Shown here piece after piece: positions 1 through 3,704 of a DNA stretch of 5,173 nt; within the stretch, counting starts at the first letter, position 1, and the number at the start of each line of letters is the position of its first letter. This stretch comes from Candidatus Gastranaerophilales bacterium. Lineage in GTDB: Bacteria; Cyanobacteriota; Vampirovibrionia; Gastranaerophilales; Gastranaerophilaceae. The translations under genes were made by a program, and so were the position numbers. The stretch covers positions 1 to 5,173 of the forward strand of contig JAJQFK010000110.1 of the NCBI GenBank assembly GCA_021201175.1. Reading direction: 5' to 3'. The notes under the pieces are model-generated. The model was not told the origin of the DNA. It did no database searches and saw nothing but the letters and a program-made list of their open reading frames with translations.

Positions 1-19
1 CTATTAATTTTTGTAAAAT

Positions 20-47
20 TTGAATTATAAAATGTCATGTTTAATAA
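20..47 (+). promoter_or_regulatory. possible promoter of the 81-aa gene
   Basis: TTGAAT at 20-25 and TAATAA at 42-47 are separated by 16 bp and lie upstream of the ribosome binding sites at 63-92. The region is so AT-rich that chance matches are likely, so this is only the best candidate and not a firm call. Confidence 0.3.
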
Positions 48-77
48 TTTTCATGTTTTTATAAAGGAGTAGAAAAG

Positions 78-110
78 ATGATAAAGAAAGGAAATTATTA
101 TGAACATTAA
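78..110 (+). other. possible 10-codon leader ORF overlapping the next start
   Basis: The strongest Shine-Dalgarno in the region, AAAGGAG at 63-69, sits 8 bases before this ATG and not before the 81-aa gene. The frame encodes MIKKGNYYEH and stops at 108-110, just inside the start of the larger ORF at 100. Such an overlap could couple translation of the two. Seen directly: the SD, the ATG and the stop. Inferred: that it is translated. The larger gene also has its own weaker AAAGGAAA site. Confidence 0.25.
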
Positions 111-345
111 CAAATTAGGAGAATCAGTTTTTAGTGCAAGTGCAAAAAAAGATTTGTGTTCTTCCTCTGCGGAAATACAAAAGAGGCTAGCAACAGCATT
201 AAAACCCCTCGAGGAAAAAACTGCCGAAGTGGCTTCAAATCCAAAATTTGCAAAATTACTTGAAGGTACAAGTAAAAAAATAACGACACCAAAAAATCTA
301 AATCTTGAATATTTCACAAGCAATATTAAAAAATTAAAAAAATAA
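100..345 (+). CDS. hypothetical protein, 81 aa
   Basis: I do not recognise this protein. It is 81 residues long, lysine-rich (basic C-terminus KKLKK) and probably soluble: there is no hydrophobic stretch long enough for a signal peptide or membrane segment. Residues 22-57 look helical (EIQKRLATALKPLEEK, then a segment ending in FAKLLE), and there is one cysteine at position 20. The ATG is preceded by AAAGAAAGGAAATTATT, an acceptable ribosome binding site, and overlaps a 10-codon leader ORF that has a stronger site. A strong intrinsic terminator follows 17 bases after the stop, so it appears to be a single-gene transcript. The antisense reading frame over the same bases looks like a shadow. 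Coding status is supported by the start signals and terminator. No function can be assigned. Confidence 0.7.
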   Translation: MNINKLGESVFSASAKKDLCSSSAEIQKRLATALKPLEEKTAEVASNPKFAKLLEGTSKKITTPKNLNLEYFTSNIKKLKK

Positions 346-361
346 ATAATATGTGTACAAT

Positions 362-391
362 AAAAAACAGTCCGATATCGGGCTGTTTTTT
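362..391 (+). terminator. intrinsic terminator, probably bidirectional
   Basis: AAAAAACAG at 362-370 pairs with CTGTTTTTT at 383-391 around the inner stem CCG-ATAT-CGG, with one T/G wobble between the two stems. A-run upstream and T-run downstream make it work on either strand. On the plus strand it ends the 81-aa gene. Confidence 0.88.
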
Positions 392-418
392 AACTAATTT
401 ACTTAGTCTATTTGCAAG

Positions 419-445
419 AAAAAATATCCCTTGTGGCTTTAAGGG
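419..445 (-). terminator. possible terminator after the cupin gene
   Basis: On the minus strand CCCTT and AAGGG pair (5 bp, 8-base loop), and an AT step leads into six T (plus-strand A-run 419-424). It lies about 75 bases beyond the cupin stop. The short stem makes it a modest candidate. Confidence 0.45.
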
Positions 446-461
446 GAAACTTGAATAATAC

Positions 462-490
462 ATAAAGCGGCTATAAGAAAGCTGCTTTAT
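462..490. other. 11-bp inverted repeat downstream of the cupin gene
   Basis: ATAAAGCGGCT at 462-472 pairs with AGCTGCTTTAT at 480-490 over a 7-base loop, with a single G/T wobble. No T-run follows on either strand, so it is not a standard terminator. It may stabilise the 3' end of the minus-strand cupin mRNA, whose stop codon is 28 bases upstream of it. Confidence 0.5.
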
Positions 491-518
491 ATAGATTAAA
501 CTGCCGCCCCAAAATTAA

Positions 519-980
519 TTACAACATTTGCGCATCTGTCAATGTATAGTTTGTTAAGGAGTTTTCTTTAACCTGAATACAAATATATGTCATTGTTTCG
601 GATGTGCTTTTGATTGCTCTTACATTTTCTGTACCGACTCTGACTATTGAACCTTCCTTAACCTTAATTTCTTTGTCATTTACAAGAATATAGCCTTCGC
701 CCGATAAAATTATATAAATTTCTTCATTTTCTTTGTGCTTATGTGTACCAAGATAATTTTCACTTGAAGGAATTGTACTAATTGAAATTTCAGCCCCCGT
801 TAATCCCAAAACTTTATTTAAAAATAATTTTGAATTGCATTGCAAATTTATGTCTTTATTCTCCATTATGTATTCTGTTATTTGGCTGAATTTGCCAAAA
901 TCGGCTGAAGAATATTGTGCGTTCTGTTCCAAGTTTTCAGGTTTTTTTGATTCATTTGCAAAATTAAAAGTTGTGTTCAT
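519..980 (-). CDS. small cupin-domain protein, 153 aa
   Basis: A single-domain cupin (beta-barrel) protein, probably cytoplasmic. Cupin motif 1 is clear at residues 78-96: GTHKHKENEEIYIILSGEG, giving H80, H82 and E86/E87 as metal ligands and the usual closing glycines. Motif 2 at residues 110-125 is degenerate: the EGS...VGTENVRA stretch lacks the usual proline, and the fourth metal ligand, normally His, is R121. The protein may therefore bind metal weakly or act as a binding or sensing protein and not an enzyme. The N-terminal 45 residues (Asn/Ser/Glu-rich) are not part of the fold. The start is supported by AAAGGAG seven bases before the ATG. It lies 46 bp downstream of the MarR gene on the same strand, with a copy of the MarR-type operator in the gap, so it is likely under that repressor. 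The substrate is unknown. Confidence 0.88.
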   Translation of the reverse strand: MNTTFNFANESKKPENLEQNAQYSSADFGKFSQITEYIMENKDINLQCNSKLFLNKVLGLTGAEISISTIPSSENYLGTHKHKENEEIYIILSGEGYILVNDKEIKVKEGSIVRVGTENVRAIKSTSETMTYICIQVKENSLTNYTLTDAQML

Positions 981-996
981 AAGTTCTCTCCTTTTA

Positions 997-1008
997 TTAG
1001 ATGTCTAA
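997..1008. promoter_or_regulatory. second MarR-type operator, upstream of the cupin gene
   Basis: TTAGATGTCTAA is a palindrome with one mismatch and differs by one base from the perfect operator TTAGATATCTAA in the marR promoter. With flanks, 16 of 17 bases match (plus strand 996-1012 against minus strand 1476-1460), so the site is present in inverted orientation. The form TTAG-N4-CTAA resembles the known SlyA/MarR-family operator TTAGCAAGCTAA. It lies 17-28 bases before the cupin ATG, just upstream of the ribosome binding site. Confidence 0.6.
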
Positions 1009-1014
1009 CTATTT

Positions 1015-1032
1015 GAATAAAAATTTTTATTC
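1015..1032. repeat. perfect 18-bp palindrome at the end of marR
   Basis: GAATAAAAATTTTTATTC is its own reverse complement and covers the TAA stop of the MarR gene. Transcribed, it would give a weak AT-only hairpin between marR and the cupin gene. It might be a partial terminator that reduces read-through, but low complexity makes chance occurrence possible. Confidence 0.35.
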
Positions 1033-1449
1033 TAAATTTTTGTTTATTTTTTCAATCAGCATTTCAATATTTTGAATTTCTTTTTCTGTTAAATCTTTAT
1101 AGACAGTTTCATTTAATTTAGCGGAAATTTTATCGAATATCGGTTTAAACTCTTGTCCTTTTACTGTTAAAACAATATTTGTATACCTGTTATCGTTTTT
1201 TGATTTTTCTCTTTTCACATAGCCAAACTTTTCAAGTTTATCAATCAAAACAGTTGTTGTTGCTTTTGTTCTATGGATTTTTTTAGCAATTTCCTGCATT
1301 GTAATTTCTTTAGTTCTAAACAGATTTATAAGAATATCGCCATGCGAGGGCGACAATTCTGTTATACCGTTTAATTTTAACTCCTCAAGTATTAAACGAT
1401 TTGCCTTTTCGTGTATTCTCGATATTAAAGAAACTAAATTGCCTTTCAT
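1027..1449 (-). CDS. MarR-family winged-helix repressor, 140 aa
   Basis: A MarR-type dimeric DNA-binding regulator. In 140-aa numbering, helix 1 (residues 3-27) and the C-terminal helices (about 100-138, rich in Lys, Glu and Ile) would form the dimer interface. The winged helix-turn-helix runs from about 33 to 95, with helix MQEIAKKIH at 51-59, recognition helix TKATTTVLIDKLEKFG at 61-76 and a wing carrying the family's D-x-R signature (D86, R88). I chose ATG at 1449 over the TTG at 1485, because that TTG is the first half of the TTGACA -35 box and because 140 aa suits the family. The predicted transcription start falls at or one base before this ATG, so the mRNA would be leaderless. A palindrome lies between the promoter boxes, implying autorepression, and a second copy precedes the downstream cupin gene. 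The ligand is unknown. Confidence 0.92.
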   Translation of the reverse strand: MKGNLVSLISRIHEKANRLILEELKLNGITELSPSHGDILINLFRTKEITMQEIAKKIHRTKATTTVLIDKLEKFGYVKREKSKNDNRYTNIVLTVKGQEFKPIFDKISAKLNETVYKDLTEKEIQNIEMLIEKINKNLE

Positions 1450-1456
1450 ATAATCA

Positions 1457-1485
1457 ATTATAGTTAGATATCTAATTATTGTCAA
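1457..1485 (-). promoter_or_regulatory. consensus sigma-70 promoter of marR
   Basis: On the minus strand TTGACA (1485-1480) and TATAAT (1462-1457) are both perfect consensus, with a 17-bp spacer. Seven bases after the -10 box comes the ATG at 1449, so transcription should start at or beside the start codon. The left end of the promoter is 16 bp from the stop of the ParE-like gene. Confidence 0.9.
1464..1475. promoter_or_regulatory. MarR operator inside the promoter spacer
   Basis: TTAGATATCTAA is a perfect 12-bp palindrome lying wholly between the -35 and -10 boxes of the marR promoter, the classic place for autorepression. Its half-site TTAG/CTAA is that of SlyA-type operators. Binding by this particular protein is inferred from position. 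Confidence 0.72.
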
Positions 1486-1500
1486 GCTATTTAATAAATA

Positions 1501-1734
1501 TTATAACAACGCACAAATATCTTGATATGCACTAAGAATTCTCATTATATAAACAGTATCATTTTTTATCTTGTAAATTATAATATATAAGTCCTCTATT
1601 CTGTGTTCCTCGACTTTTAACTTCTCTTTTAATACCGATAAAATCTCGTTTTCCTGCCTGTTAAATTGCGAAATATTCCGCCCCAAAAGAATAACCGCCC
1701 TGTTTACATTGTTAATGTGTTCAAAAAATTTCAT
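1501..1734 (-). CDS. ParE/RelE-like toxin, apparently N-terminally short (77 aa)
   Basis: The C-terminal half has the ParE/RelE fold signature: a strand-turn-strand around residues 49-66 (LYIIIYKIKNDTVYIMRIL) followed by AYQDICALL, like the family's YxIxYxIxxDxVxIxRILHxRQD ending. ParE toxins are usually 90-100 aa and poison gyrase; RelE relatives cut mRNA on the ribosome. Here the first strand and part of helix 1, about 20-25 residues, are missing. The start is nevertheless well marked: GAGGAG lies about 8 bases before the ATG. Directly upstream is only a 15-codon ORF and then a GC-rich palindromic repeat, so no intact antitoxin partner is present. It may be a decayed solitary toxin, a truncated form tolerated without antitoxin, or a short divergent member. 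Family assignment is fairly secure; activity is doubtful. Confidence 0.62.
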   Translation of the reverse strand: MKFFEHINNVNRAVILLGRNISQFNRQENEILSVLKEKLKVEEHRIEDLYIIIYKIKNDTVYIMRILSAYQDICALL

Positions 1735-1736
1735 TT

Positions 1737-1784
1737 CTATTTCTCCTCTATCTCTTTCAATTTGCCGCCGTCATTACCTGTCAT
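1737..1784 (-). pseudogene. possible 3' end remnant of an antitoxin gene
   Basis: A short frame (MTGNDGGKLKEIEEK, then TAG) ends 2 bases before the ATG of the ParE-like toxin, the spacing expected of an antitoxin-toxin pair, and its last codons carry the toxin's ribosome binding site. Its upstream part runs straight into the GC-rich repeat at 1770-1824. It may be the tail of an antitoxin gene cut by that repeat. This is inference from position only; the peptide is too short to identify. Confidence 0.25.
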
Positions 1785-1798
1785 TGTCTGTTATTGCT
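1770..1798. repeat. three imperfect tandem decamers
   Basis: GTCATTACCT (1770-1779), GTCATTGTCT (1780-1789) and GTTATTGCT (1790-1798) are consecutive copies of one unit. They form the left arm of the palindromic repeat that follows, and look like replication slippage of its terminal motif. Confidence 0.6.
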
Positions 1799-1824
1799 GT
1801 ACCGCCGATGGCGGGCGAGGCAAT
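1793..1824. repeat. GC-rich palindromic repeat (REP/RPE-like)
   Basis: A nested hairpin: ATTGC (1793-1797) pairs with GCAAT (1820-1824), and CCGCC (1802-1806) with GGCGG (1810-1814) over the triloop GAT. It continues into GAGGCAATCTCC. The arrangement, CATTGC on one side and GCAATCTC on the other around a GC-rich stem, resembles widespread dispersed intergenic elements such as Rickettsia palindromic elements. Its base composition stands out from the AT-rich surroundings. Only one copy is in this window, so dispersal is not shown. Confidence 0.55.
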
Positions 1825-1953
1825 CTCCTACAATTTCAATTTTTATTTTTTTGTTTTTCATCTTTATAGTAAAAAATCCTTTTTAAGCCCCTTAAATTTT
1901 TTGGATGATGTCCAATAGTCTGACGTATTTACCCCGTCTTAATACCCCTTTCC

Positions 1954-2055
1954 TGTAAGCGTATTCCTTTAAATAAAGAATATGAGCCGTTTTTTATTGA
2001 AGAAACCGATGACGTGGAAATTTTGGGTCGGGTTGTGCCAAGGGTGAGGTTGTAA
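1954..2055 (+). pseudogene. C-terminal relic of a LexA/S24-type repressor
   Basis: In the plus frame ending at TAA 2053-2055 the translation contains KRI, then YEPFFIEETDDVEILGRVV and a basic end. This matches the last part of S24-peptidase/LexA-like phage repressors: a KR pair carrying the catalytic Lys, then N-x-x-Y-x-P, then the I-x-G-x-V strand. The stretch between KRI and YEP is shorter than in intact proteins. The frame closes upstream at TGA 1921-1923, and no Ser-Met active site, HTH or start codon is visible. The preceding 1825-1953 shows no gene. It is best read as the remnant of a phage or island repressor, which fits the damaged integrase at 3701. The call rests on a short motif. 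Confidence 0.5.
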
Positions 2056-2105
2056 AGGTAAAATTATTGGTTTTATGAGAAATTTGGATTAAAATTGTTG
2101 AATAT

Positions 2106-2357
2106 TTATTTTTCCATTAAATCATAATAGTTTATATTGTGTTCTCTTGCATAATCAATAAATTTGGCTTCGTCTTCCGTAAGCCTTTTAGTAAATTTCA
2201 ATATTTTTGCTGTTGTGCGTGGTCTTCCGCTGTTTTCACGCTTGCCGCCGCGTCCTTTATATTTCAAAACAACAGCTTCAACTTCTGCTTTAACTTCTGC
2301 CTTTTCTTCGGGGGTTAAAAGTTCATTCATAGCATCTTCGTTAGTTATTATTTTCAT
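2106..2357 (-). CDS. antitoxin, 83 aa: HigA-like head with basic/RHH-like tail
   Basis: Second gene of a toxin-first module on the minus strand. Its ATG lies inside the toxin's last codons (17-bp overlap) and is preceded by AAGGAGT, so the two are translationally coupled. Residues 12-32 (NELLTPEEKAEVKAEVEAVV) resemble the N-terminal helix of HigA-type antitoxins that partner Gp49-like toxins. The XRE helix-turn-helix that normally follows is absent. Instead residues 35-46 carry the basic motif GRGGKRENSGRP (with an AT-hook-like GRPR), then residues 51-82 form a strand plus helices (ILKFTKRL...EAKFIDYAREHNINYYDLM) like a ribbon-helix-helix domain. That whole second half is shared with the antitoxin at 3208-3504. 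Expected roles: neutralise the toxin with the head, bind the promoter at 2689-2717 with the tail. DNA binding and pairing are inferred. Confidence 0.75.
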   Translation of the reverse strand: MKIITNEDAMNELLTPEEKAEVKAEVEAVVLKYKGRGGKRENSGRPRTTAKILKFTKRLTEDEAKFIDYAREHNINYYDLMEK

Positions 2358-2682
2358 TTTTTTTACTCCTTATGTTTAAATAGTTATTGATTCTGACATG
2401 GGCTTGTATTTTATATTGTGGTGGTGCTTTTTGTGTTTTTTTAAGTGTAATCAACCCTATAATGATAAGTCTATTGTCTTGATAGGTGAAGTAAATACGA
2501 ATCTTATCGCACTTCATTTCAAACAAGCCTTCTTTATCTAATGGGCGGCTTGTTACACCCTCACGCCCTAACATTGAGAATAGCTCTACTGTCCTTAACG
2601 CACGTTTTAGATTTTGCTTGTCAAGCTTCTTTAATTCTTCAAATGCTTCGGGAGTATATTCAATATCAAACTGTTTTTCTAT
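2341..2682 (-). CDS. RelE/Gp49-like toxin without a canonical start codon
   Basis: A Gp49/HigB-like member of the RelE/ParE superfamily, likely a ribosome-dependent mRNA interferase. Motifs in order: IEYTPEAFEELKKLDKQN (first strand and helix), SRPLDKEGLFEMK, DKIRIYFTYQDNRLIIIG (core strands), then LKKTQKAP and A-x-x-R. The family typically has about 100-115 aa. The first in-frame ATG is at 2574, which would remove the first strand and helix. The frame stays open and conserved back to TAA 2712-2710, but with no ATG, GTG or TTG before 2574. The best candidates are ATA at 2682 (113 aa), exactly where transcription should start from the promoter at 2689-2717, or ATT at 2664 (107 aa). Either translation begins at a rare codon, keeping expression low, or the start has been lost and the gene is dying. 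It overlaps the downstream antitoxin by 17 bp. Confidence 0.72.
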   Translation of the reverse strand: MEKQFDIEYTPEAFEELKKLDKQNLKRALRTVELFSMLGREGVTSRPLDKEGLFEMKCDKIRIYFTYQDNRLIIIGLITLKKTQKAPPQYKIQAHVRINNYLNIRSKKNENNN

Positions 2683-2688
2683 ACTCTT

Positions 2689-2717
2689 ATTATAACATAT
2701 TTTTTTTGATTATGCAA
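2689..2717 (-). promoter_or_regulatory. promoter of the minus-strand toxin-antitoxin module
   Basis: On the minus strand TTGCAT (2717-2712) and TATAAT (2694-2689) have a 17-bp spacer, with an extended -10 (TGTTATAAT). Transcription should start near 2682, giving essentially no leader. The -10 region TGTTATAATAA is identical to that of the plus-strand module at 2852-2879. Confidence 0.78.
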
Positions 2718-2806
2718 CTATTTCTATAATATGCAAATTAATTATGACTTTGCGGTAATAGGTGAAGTTAAATGGTGGGGTAGAATAGCAAGATAAAAGT
2801 TTTAAT

Positions 2807-2814
2807 CGCATGCG
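2807..2814. promoter_or_regulatory. short palindrome between the divergent modules
   Basis: CGCATGCG is a perfect 8-bp palindrome and a small GC-rich island in the 2718-2851 spacer between the two divergent toxin-antitoxin promoters. It could be an operator, but nothing links it to a protein. I see no gene in the rest of this spacer. Confidence 0.25.
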
Positions 2815-2851
2815 GAATGAAAAATAATGATTAGACTTTTATTTGAATATG

Positions 2852-2879
2852 TTGACAAAATCTAAAATTCTGTTATAAT
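2852..2879 (+). promoter_or_regulatory. promoter of the plus-strand toxin-antitoxin module
   Basis: TTGACA (2852-2857) and TATAAT (2874-2879), spacing 16 bp, with an extended -10 (TGTTATAAT). It drives the toxin at 2900. Unlike the divergent promoter, it leaves a short leader with a ribosome binding site. Confidence 0.88.
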
Positions 2880-2899
2880 AAAGATATAAGGAATTAAGA

Positions 2900-3196
2900 A
2901 TGAAATACAAAGTTAAAAAAATTAAACAAGCAGAACATGAATACAATTCTTTAACCATTGAACAGCAAAAATTATTAAAAGATGATTATAATTTAATTGA
3001 AAATGAAGGACTTGAAAGAGTTTCAACTAAGAAAATAGAAAAGGATATATATGAAATCAGAACTGCGAATTTGAGATCATTATACACATACAGTGAAGGG
3101 ACTTTAATAATTGTAGTTACAATTTTTATAAAAACAACAAATAAAACGCCGGAATGGGCAAAAGAAACCGCAAGAATACGTATTAAAAATTTATAG
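2900..3196 (+). CDS. RelE/Gp49-like toxin, 98 aa
   Basis: First gene of a toxin-first type II module. The protein is basic and 98 aa long, the usual size. The family pattern is visible: an N-terminal strand and helices (MKYKVKKIKQAEHEYNSL), the central strands KKIEKDIYEIRT (44-55) and RSLYTYSEG (59-67), then LIIVVTIFIKTTNKTPEW (69-86), matching the F-x-K-K-T-x-K-T-P signature of Gp49-like/HigB toxins, and a last helix with A-R-I-R (91-94). The likely role is ribosome-dependent mRNA cleavage. The start is supported by AAGGAA 8 bases before the ATG and the consensus promoter at 2852-2879. The antitoxin begins 11 bases after the stop. It is of the same broad family as the toxin at 2341-2682 but clearly divergent from it, so cross-neutralisation is not expected from sequence alone. 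Confidence 0.83.
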   Translation: MKYKVKKIKQAEHEYNSLTIEQQKLLKDDYNLIENEGLERVSTKKIEKDIYEIRTANLRSLYTYSEGTLIIVVTIFIKTTNKTPEWAKETARIRIKNL

Positions 3197-3207
3197 GAGT
3201 TCTCAAA

Positions 3208-3504
3208 ATGACAGCTAAAAAATTAATTTATGTTAAAGACAAAGAGGGATATGTAAAAGGAATATACCCTGATGAAATGAAACCTGAATATAGTATAATT
3301 TCAAAAGAAGAATGGGAAGAAGAATCGGGCGAAAAATATTATAAAGAAACCTTCGGAAGGGGCGGAAAACGCGAAGGTGCCGGCAGAAAACCTGTCAATG
3401 GAGTCGTATTAAAATTTCAAATTAGAGTATCAGAAAAAGAAAAAGAATTCTTAAATTATGCACGTGCGCACAATTTGAACTATGACGACTTAATGCAGGG
3501 GTAA
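3208..3504 (+). CDS. antitoxin, 98 aa, with basic/RHH-like C-terminal domain
   Basis: Partner of the toxin just upstream, with a GGAG ribosome binding site at the toxin's stop codon, so the two form one operon. The acidic, Tyr-rich N-terminal half (KLIYVKDKEGYVKGIYPDE, then SIISKEEWEEESGE) is unlike that of the other antitoxin and probably wraps the toxin. Residues 50-62 are GRGGKREGAGRKP, a basic motif common in small phage and mobile-element proteins. Residues 67-97 (VLKFQIRVSEKEKEFLNYARAHNLNYDDLM) read as a strand plus helices of ribbon-helix-helix type. This C-terminal half aligns with the antitoxin at 2106-2357: GRGGKRE-x-x-GR, then LKF-x-x-R, then F-x-x-YAR-x-HN-x-NY-x-DLM. Expected roles are toxin neutralisation and autoregulation of the promoter at 2852-2879. 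The specific domain assignment is by eye. Confidence 0.78.
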   Translation: MTAKKLIYVKDKEGYVKGIYPDEMKPEYSIISKEEWEEESGEKYYKETFGRGGKREGAGRKPVNGVVLKFQIRVSEKEKEFLNYARAHNLNYDDLMQG

Positions 3505-3516
3505 CCGGATAACATT

Positions 3517-3551
3517 AAAAAACGGTTCTTACCTTAAAAGATAAGAACCGT
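3517..3551 (-). terminator. intrinsic terminator oriented to the minus strand
   Basis: ACGGTTCTTA (3522-3531) and TAAGAACCGT (3542-3551) form a perfect 10-bp stem with a 10-base loop. The T-run follows on the minus strand (plus A-run 3517-3522), while the plus-strand side continues ATCGACTTTC. It therefore stops transcripts entering from the integrase side better than those of the toxin-antitoxin operon ending at 3504. Confidence 0.65.
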
Positions 3552-3573
3552 ATCGACTTTCTACAGAGTTCCC

Positions 3574-3592
3574 GGCAGTTAGCCAAACTGCC
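3574..3592. other. 7-bp perfect hairpin in the spacer before the integrase
   Basis: GGCAGTT (3574-3580) and AACTGCC (3586-3592) are separated by the 5-base loop AGCCA. No T-run follows. It is the middle of three consecutive hairpins between the toxin-antitoxin module and the integrase gene. A structured leader, an attachment-site element or a decayed terminator are all possible. Confidence 0.5.
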
Positions 3593-3599
3593 AACCTGT

Positions 3600-3617
3600 T
3601 ATGTTAAATATAACATA
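3600..3617. repeat. AT-rich inverted repeat upstream of the integrase
   Basis: TATGTTA (3600-3606) pairs with TAACATA (3611-3617) over four bases. The pattern repeats loosely at the flanks (TGTTAT before, ATAACA at 3621-3626). It sits 35 bp before the AGTGGGGAA repeats and could be a core-type recombinase site or an operator. Confidence 0.4.
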
Positions 3618-3651
3618 TTTTATAACAAAATTTCAATAAAACAATATAAAA

Positions 3652-3670
3652 AGTGGGGAAGAATGGGGAA
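3652..3670 (+). repeat. paired AGTGGGGAA repeat, left of the integrase
   Basis: AGTGGGGAA at 3652-3660 is followed at an 11-bp step by ATGGGGAA at 3663-3670. The same pair with the same step occurs at 4837-4856, just after the integrase gene. Directly repeated short sites one helical turn apart are typical arm-type binding sites of tyrosine integrases with an N-terminal arm-binding domain, which this integrase has. That role is inferred. Confidence 0.6.
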
Positions 3671-3704
3671 AAATAAAAAAACAAAAAGAAAGAATAAAGA
3701 ATGA
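3663..3704 (+). other. possible 13-codon leader ORF overlapping the integrase start
   Basis: ATG at 3663 opens a lysine-rich frame (MGKNKKTKRKNKE) whose TGA at 3702-3704 overlaps the integrase ATG as ATGA, the usual sign of coupled translation. The integrase itself has only a weak ribosome binding site (AAAGAATAAAGA). The short frame coincides with the direct repeats, so it may be chance. Confidence 0.22.

Noticed and set aside
51..323. Minus-strand 90-aa frame opposite the 81-aa gene
   Set aside because: It is antisense to a gene with good start signals and a terminator, has no ribosome binding site of its own, and its hydrophobic composition is what the complement of a Lys-rich gene gives.
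1449..1485. TTG start at 1485 adding 12 residues to the MarR protein
   Set aside because: Those bases are the consensus promoter itself, there is no ribosome binding site upstream, and the extra residues are not needed for the fold.
1666..1918. Plus-strand frames of 67 and 69 aa
   Set aside because: They run antisense to the ParE-like gene and through the palindromic repeat. Phe/Ser/Leu-rich shadow composition and no start signals.
2164..2379. Plus-strand 71-aa frame
   Set aside because: Exact antisense shadow of the antitoxin at 2106-2357.
2541..2729. Plus-strand 62-aa frame with hydrophobic stretches
   Set aside because: Antisense to the toxin's conserved N-terminus and to its promoter; no ribosome binding site.
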